Assembly: GCA_013397865.1 (NCBI GenBank)
Contig: VZTI01005041.1
Location: forward strand, 1,155,157-1,219,156
Length of the DNA: 64,000 nt
Origin: Struthidea cinerea
Taxonomy: Eukaryota; Chordata; Aves; Passeriformes; Corcoracidae
Reading direction: 5' to 3'
The notes under the pieces were generated by a model. That model searched no databases. It saw only the letters and a list, made by a program, of their open reading frames with translations, and had not been told where the DNA came from. Positions 35,339 to 47,547 of this stretch are shown here, in pieces. A program made the translations under genes and the position numbers. The first letter of the stretch is position 1; each line of letters begins with the position of its first letter.

Positions 35339-35780
35339 TCATTGAAACCAGAGACTGACATGCCCAGAGATCTCATGCACTAAGCAGGCACTGCATTTGC
35401 CATTTAAACTCAAGATCTTCAGCCAGGTCTTTAGCACCAGCAGTTTGGGCATCAAGCCCACCAGCTGGGTGGCCACCAGCTGGAGTGCCTGGCTTCCTGG
35501 GTAGCCCCAGAGAAGTTGCCACCAATGGAGCCAGCAAAGACAGTCTGTCACCCACCCCTGGCAGTCAGGTCTGGGAGCCCAGCAGCTGGGAAACCGCCCC
35601 AACCTTCCCACAGCTGAGGGAGCCAGCCAGTACAGAGCCTGAGGCAGTGGGGAACCTGCAGTGGGCAACAGCTCAGAAGAGCTCAGAAGAGCTCAGAAAG
35701 AAGCAGTCTGACCTGCGGCTCGTCAGACCCACTTTGCAAAACTCATCATTTGGGCTGCACAGAGAGCAGTGATCCCGTGT
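35339..35780. other. GC-rich patch with unidentified open frames
   Basis: GC content rises sharply here. The plus strand has a 95-codon frame (35485-35772, rich in Pro, Ser, Glu) and the minus strand a 109-codon frame (35339-35668). A 10-bp unit AGCTCAGAAG is tandemly repeated three times at about 35669-35699. Neither translation resembles a protein I know. Possible explanations are an unrecognised retroviral or other repeat, a processed pseudogene too decayed to name, or an isolated exon. No splice or polyA context decides between them. Confidence 0.35.
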
Positions 35781-37283
35781 CAGTGACCCCATGAGATGGT
35801 TACCAATTCTTCTACCGGCTGAGAACCAGGCATCCCAAAGGCGCTCATTCAGTCTGATGATACTACCAGTGTCCGCTTTGGAAGGGAGATGAGTGGCAAC
35901 TCCCTCACATCACTGATCACTGATCACTGATCATGAGAACAAATCAATTCTTTTGCAAATTGGGAAGGTCAGAAAGGAGGCCCCTGACTTACAAATATTA
36001 ATGGAATTCTGTGCAGCTGAAAATATCCACAAAGTTTGACCAGACCAAGGCAAGGGATATGACACTGGAAGATCACAAGATTTAAACCTTGAATAAGCCA
36101 CAAAGCTCTACCAGAAAATACCCTGCTGGCAAACTGCCCTGAAGGAGATTTAACTAGCTAGTCTGCGTCCACATCCATATGCCTGTGCCTAAACTTTGCT
36201 CCCTAAAATTTCAATGCAACGTGAGGTACTGTGACCAGTTCAGTGAAGGCCCAGTGATCCATTTGCACTGGTCAGCACAGTCTCTCCATACGTGGGACAT
36301 CTCTGACAGCAGAATTGGGGTGCCATATTCCTTTTACTCCACCCCAATCTCTTTGAGGATTTTTTCTTGTGTCCTAAACTAACTTTTGAAACACTGGGCT
36401 CTGGAGAAAAAAGGCTTGAGTGCTTCCCAGCATGCTCAGACAAAATACTTGGCATTTTGAAGGCCCACTCTAACAGCAAGACAAATAGCTAGGGACGGCA
36501 AGGAGCAGGATGACAGTGTCTGAAGATCAACAGTCCTGTAAATGATTTCCAAGAAACTCGTCACCGTGAACCAGCAGCTTAATGCCTCTCAATGAGCACA
36601 GATCTGCGATGTCAATCTGTGACATGCAGCCATTGCTTCAGAATCTTAAAAAAAAACCCCACATTTTCCTGGAGTTGCATGACAAACTCCCTCCAGCTAC
36701 TCAGCAGGTATTCCCTGAGATGTAAGCTGGCCCGACAGCAGAGAATTGGTTGGTTGAACAGTGTGAAGTGAATGCTCATGCTCTCAGCAGGAAAAAATGT
36801 TTTTGTGGATACTACTATATGCAATGGATTGCACAATGAAAACTCTGCTGAAAGGGATGTTCTTGCCTTGATGAAACGGATGGGATGTTTTTGAATATCC
36901 TGCATAAAGCTAGTGCAGGCAGCACACTGCTAATGGAAATTTTAAAAGTCACTGTTATGCAGAAAGCCATCATCAATTCATAACTTCCACAAAGAGGTGC
37001 TACTGCTCTGGGGATCTGCCCTGCTGTTTTGCCATACTTGTCTTAGATGCAAATATATGAGCCCATGCTACTTCGTATTTAGAGGTGAATTGAGTATTTC
37101 TAGGCAGAAGAATGGTTGTTTCTGTGGTGGGTGCTTCAGTCTATAATTCCTTGTTTATTATTTCGGATAGTCAAAACACACAGTGTCACACACAGTTTTT
37201 CTGACTTCCAACAAAATGCTAAGGAATTTATTCTGTTCTAGGGTCTCAAATCACATGCCCAAGCTTTCACATCAATTAATTTT
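35781..37283. other. Noncoding DNA with a 7-bp tandem repeat
   Basis: CACTGAT is repeated three times at about 35912-35932. The rest up to about 37000 is of intermediate GC content with frames of 67-97 codons on both strands and no recognisable domain. It could be part of the same unidentified element as the preceding patch. Confidence 0.4.
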
Positions 37284-37581
37284 GGGCAGAGACTTTTTAC
37301 AAGAGCATGTACTGACAGGACAAAGGACCATGGCTTCAAACTGAAATATGGTAGGTTTAGATTAAATATTAGGAAGAAATTCATTGTTGTGAGGGTTCTG
37401 AGGCACTGGCACAGGTTGCCCAGAGAAGTTGTGGATGCTCCATCCCTGGAAGTGTTCAAGACCAGGTTTGATGGGGCTGTGAACAAGCTGATTCAGTGAA
37501 AGGTGTCCCTGAGCATGGCAGCAGGGTAGGAACTAGGTGATTTTTAATGTCCCTCCCAACTCAGGCTAGTCTATGATTCTA
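37284..37581 (+). mobile_element. CR1 LINE 3' end
   Basis: The sequence follows the 3' part of avian CR1: TACTGACAGGACAAAGGACC, GGTAGGTTTAGATTAAATATTAGGAAG..., GAGGCACTGGCACAGGTTGC, GAAGTTGTGGATGCTCCATC, CCCTGGAAGTGTTCAAGACC and GTCCCTCCCAACTCAGGC, ending in the typical CTATGATTCTA octamer repeats. The reading frame of the ORF2 C-terminus is broken by stops, so it is a dead, 5'-truncated copy. Confidence 0.9.
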
Positions 37582-40500
37582 CATAAGGCTAATATTTTCA
37601 TTTATAATACTTGTAAAATAATAATAATGAGGCTTCTCTAAATGAATAAACACATCACCAATGTCTTTCAGATATCCAGTCAGATACCCTTCTGAAGACA
37701 ATTGTCTCTTTGAGAGCCCACAAATTGTCCTCTTTTTGTGCACGTAACAGAAAATTGTTCAAAACCATTATTTTAGAAATTCTTCATTTTATGCCATCCA
37801 TTTAATTGTGGCATTCCCTTGTGTACTGGTAATTTGACTCAGTAGGTCTTTACAGCCTTGGCTTTTTTATGGTTCACTATGACCAGGATCTTGACTCTTA
37901 GTTATCACCAGTCCTTGTTTTTAAAAAAAAATCTTCTGTTACCTTCAAGATAGTGACGGGAACCTAATTAACCGTGGCTTGGAGTTAAACCCACTGAGAG
38001 ATCTGGGGTTAGAATTTGCTCTATTTTTGGTCTGGTAAGGCTGCAGCAACCCTTTCTTTCTGCTTCACACAGGTACTACTAGTCTTGCCAACATCAGATT
38101 TTTCCTGATCTTTGAAAATATGTGATGAACTTCTTCAGAGACTTCTCCATTCTTTACATGTAGGAGACTATTTCAAGGAAAGCTAGAACTTTTTCCCTGA
38201 ATAATACCACAGCTTGAGATATTACTTTAGCTTGATAGAGCCTTACTTGTAGAGATGAAAACTGAATTTTAAACCAAATTGATTTCCAGTACTAGTGATC
38301 CCTGAGCTCCCACATATAGAAATGTGACCAAAGTATTCACAAGCTCTGTAGCGATGGTTGCATGTGGTGTTGATATTAAAGGTAGAGATATTATCATATG
38401 CACAAAACCCCTTCCGGACTGTGTTATTCAAAAAGATAAAGTGCAGAAGTGTAGAATATAAAAACCATCTAAGTACTGCTTGCTGTGGTTTTTTGTTTTG
38501 TGGGTAGGATGTCAAGAGTCTCAAAGGCTTCCATCTAGAAAATTACTGCAATAGATGCCAAAGGTTGTATTGCATTCCTGAGCGTTCCCTTAAAAAATAT
38601 CCAAACTATTATAATGACTTACTTGGCCTATTCTGTTAGTTCATGTGGTAGCTTTCTGACTTCAGCATTCCCAGAAGAGCTGAATACAACCCTCTTCATA
38701 TTTCAATCAATCTGGCCTCATCAAAAATCCTTTTCTGAACATTCTAATTTATTTGATTTCCTTCAAAAGTTTAATCAGTGTATAAACACTTCACAAATTT
38801 GATAGAGTCAGAAGTTTTCAATCTTTGCTGATACTTAACAAGTATTTCTACTGCTTGCTTTGTCCAGCAGCCATTCTCTCTCTCTCATTGTCCATGCACT
38901 ACGAAGGGCAAATGTGGGGTAATACAGACTGATTATTTTATCCCAAGTGTCCCACTTCACAGAAAATGGTCCTTTTGAATACACCAGTAAATCCCCCTGG
39001 TCATTTTCAAGAGATTTTGCTGGTTTCCCCTTCCATGTTAGAGGTGTTGGCAGTTTAGCTAAGATCTTCCATAAATTGAAATTTGCTGTCTGCCACAGAA
39101 AAGCCTTTAATTTCTTCTGTGTCTGCCCTCACAACTTGGCATATCTCAAACAAAGAGGAGAATATTAACCTATGAACGAATAATTTAAGGTAAGACTTAC
39201 ACCCCTTTATTATTCATACAATATTATAGGCAGACATAAGGCTTTAAACATAAATTAAAATATAATATATAATCTTCTCTCAAAGAAAAGAAGAACATTA
39301 AAATATAATCTTCTCTTTGAAACATACATTTAAACTGGACATTAATTTTTAATGAATATAATAGACCAAGTATAAAGGCTGGGTACAAAGACTGGAGTTG
39401 AGCGTATAAAATGGACTATAAGTAAAAAATAACTTAGTAATGATGGTTCTACACAAGTATGCCTGTAAGCCTGACCTGCTTATCTCAAAAGGATATCATG
39501 CTGGTGACAGCATCTCCCTCTGAGAAAAGATTTATCTATCATGCTGTGACAGATCTGAGCCACTCTGAATTGAGTTATAAATACTTTGTGTTGTTTACAA
39601 TGTGAATACATTGAGGTACCTCTGCTGTCTGTGAAACAGGTGCGATGCAAAAATCAACAATTTAAGAAATATTAAAGGACAAATTCAGATTCATTGGCTG
39701 AGAGAGCTATGGCTCAGCCTCTTTATTATACACTTCTGTAAACCAGAACAATTGCAGCTCTACAAAACAGGTTTGAAAAATTCTAGTTCAAGAGAAAGTT
39801 GTGTGAGAAGCATGAGTGTGGAGTGTGGTTTGCAGAGGCAACAACACATACATGAAGAGAGACAAAAAGTATTTTTCCATAGGCTATAGAAGATTTATCT
39901 TCTTTGCCATAGTACAGTCTTGAATCTTTCCTTCTACTGTAGTGTAAATAAAGTGAAGGTATTTGCAGAATAAAATAAAAATATCCACAAGGGAGAGAGG
40001 TGGACTAATTTGCCTTCAACGCTTATTCTGTGCAAATTATTCTGAACTTCTCCCTTATGGGAACATGCCTAAAAGCAGAAGAACAAATTTGTCTCTGAAC
40101 ATATGACAGCACAGCTCTGCCATCTGAAGCTTTCTCTCAGACCTCAGGAGTCAATTTCAGTGCTACCCAAATCATTTGGTAATGTAGAGCCAGGCAATCG
40201 CTATATATATTTTATTCAAAAAATGCAAAGTAATACCTTTAAGGCCAAAAAGGGGGGAAAGGAGTAATGAATATGAGCAGGATATGGAGATTTGCTTTTA
40301 TAATTGTAACAATGAATATCCTTAGCTGTAAAAATCAGAGAAATGTCAAATACAGCCAAAAAGCTGTTTTGCTGTTGTATAAAGAATCCAGGTCCATACA
40401 CATCTTCTGAGGAGAGACCTAAAGACACCTTAGAACTTCTAGAAAGGTCTCAACCATCCTGTGTGAAAATCGAGAATCATATGTCACCTTTTTTGTTCAT

Positions 40501-42956
40501 GAGGGAACACCAAGTTTCCAAAATGAAAATGATAGAGGGAGCTTTAGAGAAGAATGATGGGTTTAAATATAGAATTGGTGGGGGAAAAAAGAAGAGTCCT
40601 AATAAACTTACATTGTTTGGACAAAAAAGAAGGTGCAGCAATTACTAAGCCCAATGTGACAAAATATTTCTTGAGAATTAAAATTGATTAAAATAATGAT
40701 TGTTATTAGTGGTCCAGATTTAAATAAAATTTATGACACTGAAATTCAGAATAGAAATAAGGCACACTGAATGGAAGCATTCATTGAGAACTTGTGAAAT
40801 TTTCTAGGTATGGTGATAGCAATGGAGATTGAAATCAGGGTGGCTTTTCCCCCAAAAGGTTATAGCCTACTGGAACAAAGAAACAACTTGGGCAAAATCT
40901 AGTCAGACACCCTTCTGCAGACAACGGCTATTTCTTCTGCCTATGTAAGTGGCAAATATTAAATTGAAATTTCAGTTGAAAAATCTCAAGGTTGCTTTTA
41001 TCTCTTTATAACATTTGGTACTAAGTGTCTTGTGCTAAGCTTCAGAGAACATAAAAATCAAAAATGCTTTGTAAAAGACTCTTAAATACCCATTCATTGC
41101 ATGAAGAATGAGAATTGTCAAAAAAAAAAGATATTTACACATATTTCTGTTCTTGTTAATGTCCTTACTAAGCATTTAACTTGAAAATTTTATTTCAGAA
41201 TTAGAGGAGTAGTGTGTGATAAAAAAAGTGGCTACTGAAGAGTCTGAGTGAAGTTAAACAACATATAATCCTTGCACAGCATGTCAGAATTGCGTCTGAA
41301 TTTCCTTGGGAGAAGTAATAACAGGAGTTAGTTACCAATCTCTGATGACTGCGACTACTGCCTTTGGGAATGCTCAAATATCACAACAGCAGGGACATAG
41401 TAAGATATGACATGGAGGGAAAAAAAACCAAAAACTATTGGGAATGAGACAAAAACAGACACCAGTGCAAAGTTACTAAAAAGGGACCAAATTGTTATTT
41501 GTAAAGCATGTTGGAATAGGGATGCAATGGAAAAAGTGACACTAAAAACCATATAAAAAATGGTGGATCAGGACCTTCAGAGGCAAAAACCACTAAGAAA
41601 TGATTTTGAGAAATTAGGTAGTCTTAGTGAAGAAATGAGAAATGTTCTTGAGGAAGACACTCATAAGAAAATATTATATTTTAGAGAGATTTGAAGAGAT
41701 AAGTTTAGAGGATAGATTTTTTTTCTTTCAAGACATAGGAGATTTAGCAGGAAGATAAATACTGAAATAAAAAATTAGACAGCTCTGCTTTTTTTCCTAT
41801 AATCTACATCCAGAACATATTCACAGTTAGGCTAAATAATGTCAGGAAAAGACAAATAGTAAAGTGGACACTCATGAAAAGTAGTTCCATTTCCCCAAAT
41901 CTGAGTTATCATTAACAAAGAGATGGGTAGGTAAATTCTTTAGCTCTATAAACATGGGAAAGGCCTGAGGCAAAACTGGAGTTTGTGCAATCACTAATAA
42001 AGAGGTTATAATCAAAACTTTCACAGAAGATATTGTAAACAGTAGGAAAAGAACACTGGCCCATTAAAAAAAGAGAGTTTCAGTGCTACTCATCATCAAG
42101 CAATGCCCATGATAGATTTATATCATCAAAATGTGCATACTGATGCAGGACTTGAACTCCACACATTTGGATGCTGAGCTAATTTGTATTTGCTCTGAGT
42201 ATTCACACTGTATTGACTGTGGGAGAAAATCAGAGTCACAATGGGCAATACCAACACTCAGACTCTCAACTATCCACAGTGTTAGATGCACGTTGTAATG
42301 CCTTCCCGGCAGAGCAAATGATGTACAAGGCAGGCAAACTTTGACCACAACTGGCATTGCATCCAGCATATTTTTATAGTAGTTGAGTCTGACCTTAAAA
42401 AACCAACTCCTCAATAGACTACCCTGTTCAGAGTTATCGGTTCAGGTTGAAAAGTCTATTACAGCATAACAAGAGTTTCTAGCTATGGGAATTGAAGATA
42501 ACCAGTCATGTCAGATCTCACACACTCTTTTGTCTAAGGCCCTGAGTGACAGGTTGATTTGATTGATATGTCTTGAAGTCCCATTACAGCTAAGAATGTC
42601 AAACTGCAGCCAGCTCTGTACACAGCTGTTAACTCTCTTTATTCAGTTCTGTTAAGATAAAACTGAAGGGTTTGTTCTATGACATAATAATTAGTACGTA
42701 GAACCTGAATTTTTCACGTGCTTGTCATTGTTAAGATAAAACACAATGAGAGCAAATCAAACTGTCTAAGAACAATGCAGTTCCAACTTACGTCTTTCTG
42801 TGTGCTGAGGAAATTTATATTAAGCATAAAGAACAATCTGTAAAATTTTACTCGAGGTAAAAAGAATGATAAGAACAAGTTTAAGACAAGGAATTGACAG
42901 TTCACCTTTTTGACTGCTTGGAATCTGATGTATCACTGACAGATTTTTTGAGGTAT
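37582..42956. other. AT-rich noncoding DNA, no gene recognised
   Basis: At 39254-39318 there is a decayed local duplication: ATTAAAATATAAT plus CTTCTCT occurs twice about 43 bases apart. All open frames are at or below about 101 codons and have no motif. No LTR, LINE or RNA gene was recognised. Confidence 0.5.
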
Positions 42957-43032
42957 ATGATATATGTACGTATGTGTGTATATATATACACACACATGCA
43001 CACACATAGATACATATACATACACACACATC
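42957..43032. repeat. TA/TG/CA alternating purine-pyrimidine repeat
   Basis: TATATGTACGTATGTGTGTA is followed by TATATACACACACATGCACA and further CATACACACA units. Long alternating purine-pyrimidine DNA of this kind can adopt Z-DNA. It is a simple repeat. Tyr/Cys/Val/Ile-rich frames through it are artefacts. Confidence 0.85.
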
Positions 43033-44546
43033 AATACTCCATGCATTGGTGCAATGTCTATGAAATGTAATGTAAGCAATGTAAGCTTAGTCCATTTTTG
43101 ATTAATTCAGTATTTTGGTGCTTATTAAAATATAGGAAATTTTTGAAAAGCCAACGTAATTGCCAACTCATCCTTAAAAAGAAAATTTTGTTTGCCTTGT
43201 TGCACCTAAACCATAGAATTCCCTGTAAATCACCAGCCAGTACTTCCCAGATGACAGACTCATCTTCTGCATGTAAACTTGTCTTCCGTTCAGAATTTAG
43301 GCAAAATTCATAGAGAATATGGGCTTTGTCAATGAATCCTACAAGGCCTTCTTCCTAGCCTTGTTAAAAATTGACAATCTTTGTAAAAAAATGACATTTG
43401 CATCATTTTGAAAGTTTTCCATACCTCCACAAAACTGGGTTATTGAAATCTGAAGTACTAAATATGCTTGGTTTGCATCACTAACCTCAAGAGATGCAAA
43501 ATGTATCCTTTTTTATGAGATCTTGCTTTGACTTATCAAGCTTATTTTTGTATAAGGTAGCTTTCCCTAACTAATTCTAATACAATACCATGGTGTAACC
43601 TAGCATTGTGTGCTCCAGATGCCAACATAATTTTGACTGCTTAGAGTTACATCTGTTCTACAGAGGACTTCCTGCCTTTTATGACAAAAAAAATGTAGAT
43701 ATCTACGACTTAATAGGACTTCAACTTTACTAACTTAGATCAACTGAGAATTCACACAATGCAGATCATAATCGCCATAATCCTAGAATTGGTCACTCTT
43801 TTCATTTGAAAGACCTTTTATCAATCTTCAATAGCTTACTTCTAAAAATCCATCACTACTTTTACCTCCTTAGTAGCTGACATTACAAGTTCCATAAAAA
43901 TAGTTTTTATTTATTTTAAGAGATTGTTGAAATCCAACTCTGAGAGTCAGAAAACCAGACTCTGCACGGCATGAGATCTATCAGAAGAAGCTGCAAACAA
44001 TTCCCTTACTTTTATCTACCACAGGTTTCAAAATAAATTTTCCCCAAATTACTCTGGTATGAAATATGATAATTCAATTATTTCTTAGTTCAGACTGTTT
44101 TGACCTCATCAGCTTACAATGATTTAATATTTTCTCTTCCAAAACTTTAACTGCAGAAATTTTACAGGAAAAAAAAATCTCCTAAATCTATTGTAATTTT
44201 TTCTTCCACTCATTAAGTTAATAGAAATAAATAAATCCAGAGAATTTATATGTGGTGAAAAATAATAACATCTGAAAGCTCCATCTAGGAGATGTACCAG
44301 AGAGGTATTGAATAGTTGGGAGTGTTTCATCTAACTTCCCAGTCCACTACCAGAATTTTGTTGTAAAGCAGCTTCTATGAATGGAACTCCTTCCTTATTG
44401 AGTTAGTAGAGGTTAATATTGTAGGCCCTCTCTTTTATATTTGTTTTAAAGATTGAGTTATGCCATAAAAAGAAGAAGAAATCAAGAAGACCCTAGTCTG
44501 AGTTTATGAAAGTTCCAAGGGAAGCCACTGATTTGAAAAAAAATAT
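43033..44546. other. AT-rich noncoding DNA, nothing recognised
   Basis: Only short frames in mixed registers are present. There is no repeat family or RNA. Confidence 0.5.
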
Positions 44547-44583
44547 GGGGGGGGGGCAGGAATAGGAGAAGGGGGGAAAAAAA
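44536..44583. repeat. Polypurine tract with a G10 homopolymer
   Basis: An A-run, then ten G (44547-44556), CAGGAATAGGAGAA, six G and another A-run form a nearly pure purine tract. It does not meet the strict four-run G-quadruplex rule. Confidence 0.7.
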
Positions 44584-44799
44584 TCAGACTGGAGTTGGGT
44601 AAGTCATTAAACAATTTCTAGTCATTCTTCCAGGAAAAGATTAGTGCTTAAGTTTTCATGAATATCAAGAATCTGGATGAAGACATAGGAGAAAAATATA
44701 TGAGTTTACTCTCTCACAAATCTCAAAGCTGCTAATAATTTTACTTTTTTCTACCTGCTTTTCCCAAGCTTCTTTCCAGCTCATACTCCAGAAATCTTT

Positions 44800-44923
44800 G
44801 GATTCTACCAGTCTTTTTTTCTTTTAAATCAGTCAATGCTTTGTATACCTTCAAGGGGTCTGGATTCTACCAGCCTTTTTTTCTTTTAAATCAGTCAATG
44901 CTTTGTATACCTTCAAGGGGTCT
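44800..44923. repeat. 62-bp tandem duplication, two copies with one difference
   Basis: Copy one is 44800-44861 and copy two 44862-44923. Both start GGATTCTACCAG, contain a T-run, TCAGTCAATGCTTTGTATAC, and end AAGGGGTCT. The only difference I see is T to C right after CAG(T/C). The near identity implies a recent duplication or an assembly duplication. Confidence 0.95.
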
Positions 44924-45000
44924 TTGTTTCCTTGGGTATAACATAAAATTTTAAACTGTATAACCAAGTAACAAAGTTAGTCTTGATGCTAAAAATAATT

Positions 45001-45055
45001 TTTTTCTTTTTCTCTTCTTTTTTTTCCTTCTTTCCTCTCTCCATCCCTTTCTCTG
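45001..45055. repeat. Polypyrimidine tract
   Basis: Except for one A near its end, more than 50 bases are only T and C. Tracts like this can form triplex (H-) DNA. It lies about 80 bp after the 62-bp duplication. Confidence 0.8.
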
Positions 45056-45405
45056 AATAATGCCATGCAAAAATGAGAGCTTGTCAACGACAGTCATGCT
45101 GCAAAGATCTTCGTAGGAATGAGACCTTTATTTAAAAACCCACACTGTAGCAGCAGTGCAGATTCCTAGAACTATCACCGGATTATTTTCTAGCCCAATA
45201 CTAGTGCAATTACCCATCAATATTAGAAATGTCCATTCTCTGTATAAAGACTTCTTGCCAAGGCTGTTGTTTCCACCCACTGTAGTGTATTTTTGACATG
45301 AGGACACTAGTTCACTAAGGTCAATGATTCATTTTATATGGCCCAGTAAACAGCCAAATTAATGAAACTTTTTGGCTGATAGTTCCTTATAGCTGGCATA
45401 AGAAA

Positions 45406-45658
45406 CAGCTGACTAAAGTATTCCAATGTTCAGTGAACAATGATAACAGTGTCTATTAAGGGTATGCAGCTATGCCAAATACAATCATATATAATCAGCT
45501 GCACCAGAAATCCCTGTCGACACATTGCAGAATATCATCAGTCAGATGATGCATCTGCTACAAGTGGCAGCTGTTGTGCTCTGGAGTGTAGACAATTAGA
45601 CATGAATGTACTCCTTCGGCTATCTGCAGCACTCAAGCATGGTATTAACTAACACCTG
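45406..45658. promoter_or_regulatory. Cluster of seven E-box (CANNTG) motifs, candidate enhancer
   Basis: CAGCTG at 45406 and 45496, CAGATG at 45543, CATCTG at 45552, CAAGTG at 45561, CAGCTG at 45568 and CACCTG at 45653 lie within 253 bp; about one is expected by chance. Five of them are within 78 bp, and 45543-45557 forms CAGATGATGCATCTG, a near-palindromic pair. A CAATTAG homeodomain-type core follows. The block is less AT-rich than its flanks. E-boxes are bound by bHLH factors; whether this is a conserved element is inference. Confidence 0.35.
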
Positions 45659-47160
45659 TTAAGCTGTAATCCCTGCATTTTTTATATCTACCCATGGTAA
45701 TTATTGAAAATACAATTTAAGATAACTAAAGACATGAGATTTCATAAATAACAGTGAACATAACAGCAATACTTCATGTATTTTTGGACTTTAGGAAAAG
45801 CTCTTTAAATAGTTCACAAATGGTCAGGCTTACTAAAATTATAAGCCTCTTACCAAAGTCATAAATGCCAAGCACCAAAGGTATTGACATGTAATTTAAT
45901 ATGGGCTGCAGTGTAATTTTTTATATATAATTACTGAAGTAGTAAAATGTAATATTGCAAGAAGAAGTATTAATTATGTGAACAGGAGAATCAGAGAAAA
46001 AATCCCTGTGTGTAAGGTTATAAAGAAACTGAGCATAAATCATTGCCTTTGGCATAGATATTTACATATGGAGTGAGCTTTTTATTGGATTTGGCTTTAT
46101 TTGACTAGCTCTGGATTTTTCTTCATATCACTAGATTAGGTGATAATTTTAATTCAGGATAATTTTTATTATCCTTCTGACTTTCTCTGGATGACAATTT
46201 TTTCTTGTAGTGAGGACATAATCCAGAGTTTTCTCAAATTGTTACATAATATCTACAAGAAATACGGACTGCTGCAGATGTCCTTAAAAAACACCAATCA
46301 CATAAAGTTATTAAAAAAGTGTTCCCTAATTAACTCTTCCTCAACCCAGAAAATTTTCATGCCTGGGCAAAACAGGATTAATCCTGGAAGCATATCTGAA
46401 TGCCAGGGGTTTGCATACTGTATATAAATTCTTAAACTCAAAGTTTGTTCATTATTGATTGAAAACAAACAATGACAATTGTCCTCATACAAAGTGATAA
46501 AGAAAACATGGATAAAGCACACACACTTACATACCTTTAAAAATAATGACAAAAGTGTCTGTCTAGGTTTTTCTCCCTCTCTTTCTGATAATTTTTCTTG
46601 CAAACAGTAAAAGAGAAAGAAGAGATTTTGTATAAAATCTAATTGCATAGGATATTAAAAATATGGCTCTCAAGACACTATAAACATGTAATGCCTTATT
46701 TTAATAACTGTAAGAGCTGTTTATTCGCTAATTGAAGATCTATTATCACTTGATTTTTTTTATACTTAAAGCACAGTGGGAAGCATCAGGTTGACATCAC
46801 TAGAAAAACAACGTTCTTCCCTTTAAAGCTTGTTTGCTTCTGAAGATTTTTTTCTTAACTTCGCCTAGTTTTCTTGATTTTTTTTTATATAATCCTGAAT
46901 AGCCCTTTAACTGGATCTAAGGCATTAAAAAGAATCTGGTCTTCATCACTGCACGTTATTTTAGTTCTCTGAATTTGGGTAAAGCCCATAGAGTACACGG
47001 TACAAAGTCATTTACTAATGTTCATACTGATAGCTGTTATTCCTGTGAGCAGCCTCACAAAACTTAATGAAGATTGTTCCCTACTAGCAGTGAAAGCCTT
47101 ACACACTTGTCTGTAAGACTGGAACCTTAGCGACAGGCTAAGACAAGGCGAAGTACCTTA
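45659..47160. other. AT-rich noncoding DNA, nothing recognised
   Basis: Frames of 95 codons (plus) and 116 codons (minus) at 46140-46648 overlap and have no motif. No repeat family was recognised. Confidence 0.5.
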
Positions 47161-47185
47161 TATTGGAGACCTATAGTCTCCAATA
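47161..47185. other. Perfect hairpin: 10-bp arms, 5-base loop
   Basis: TATTGGAGAC and GTCTCCAATA are exact reverse complements separated by CTATA. The stem is perfect but short. No T-run or other terminator or small-RNA signal follows. It contains an ATTGG box (CCAAT reverse) in each arm. Confidence 0.8.
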
Positions 47186-47341
47186 ATGGAGAAAAATCAA
47201 ACATTTGAAAATAGCTTAGTTTTTTTTCCATGAAGAAAACACTAAACAATGTATTGCAATGATTATTCAGCTGTCTGGAGAGCTCTAAGTCAGAGAAGGC
47301 ACCCGGCCACAGTGCAACCAGACAATTCCTTTCCCTCCAGC

Positions 47342-47547
47342 AGTACTTACCATGCTGCTTCATGCGTCAGACGGAGGGCATGAAGTGTGACAGGATGCAG
47401 AACATGACAACTACCTCAGAAGTCAGCAGTAAAGACAGCAAAGAGCAAGGACTGGGATTTGATCAGGAACTAGAGCCAAATCTACTCGGGAAGACAGAAG
47501 CCTTGCAGGAGGAAGAAGCCACCATCTGCAACAACTCCAAGCACTGA
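47342..47547 (+). other. Small open frame preceded by an acceptor-like sequence (doubtful exon)
   Basis: A polypyrimidine stretch ending TTCCTTTCCCTCCAG (to 47340) precedes a 61-codon frame that starts ATG at 47362 and ends at 47547. The predicted peptide is hydrophilic, rich in Glu, Lys, Ser and Thr, with no signal peptide, membrane segment or known domain. The composition is more exon-like than most frames in the window, but it matches no family I know and could be chance or part of a long noncoding RNA. Confidence 0.15.

Noticed and set aside
42820..43029. Tyr/Cys/Val/Ile-rich minus frame
   Set aside because: It is a translation of a TA/TG/CA simple repeat.
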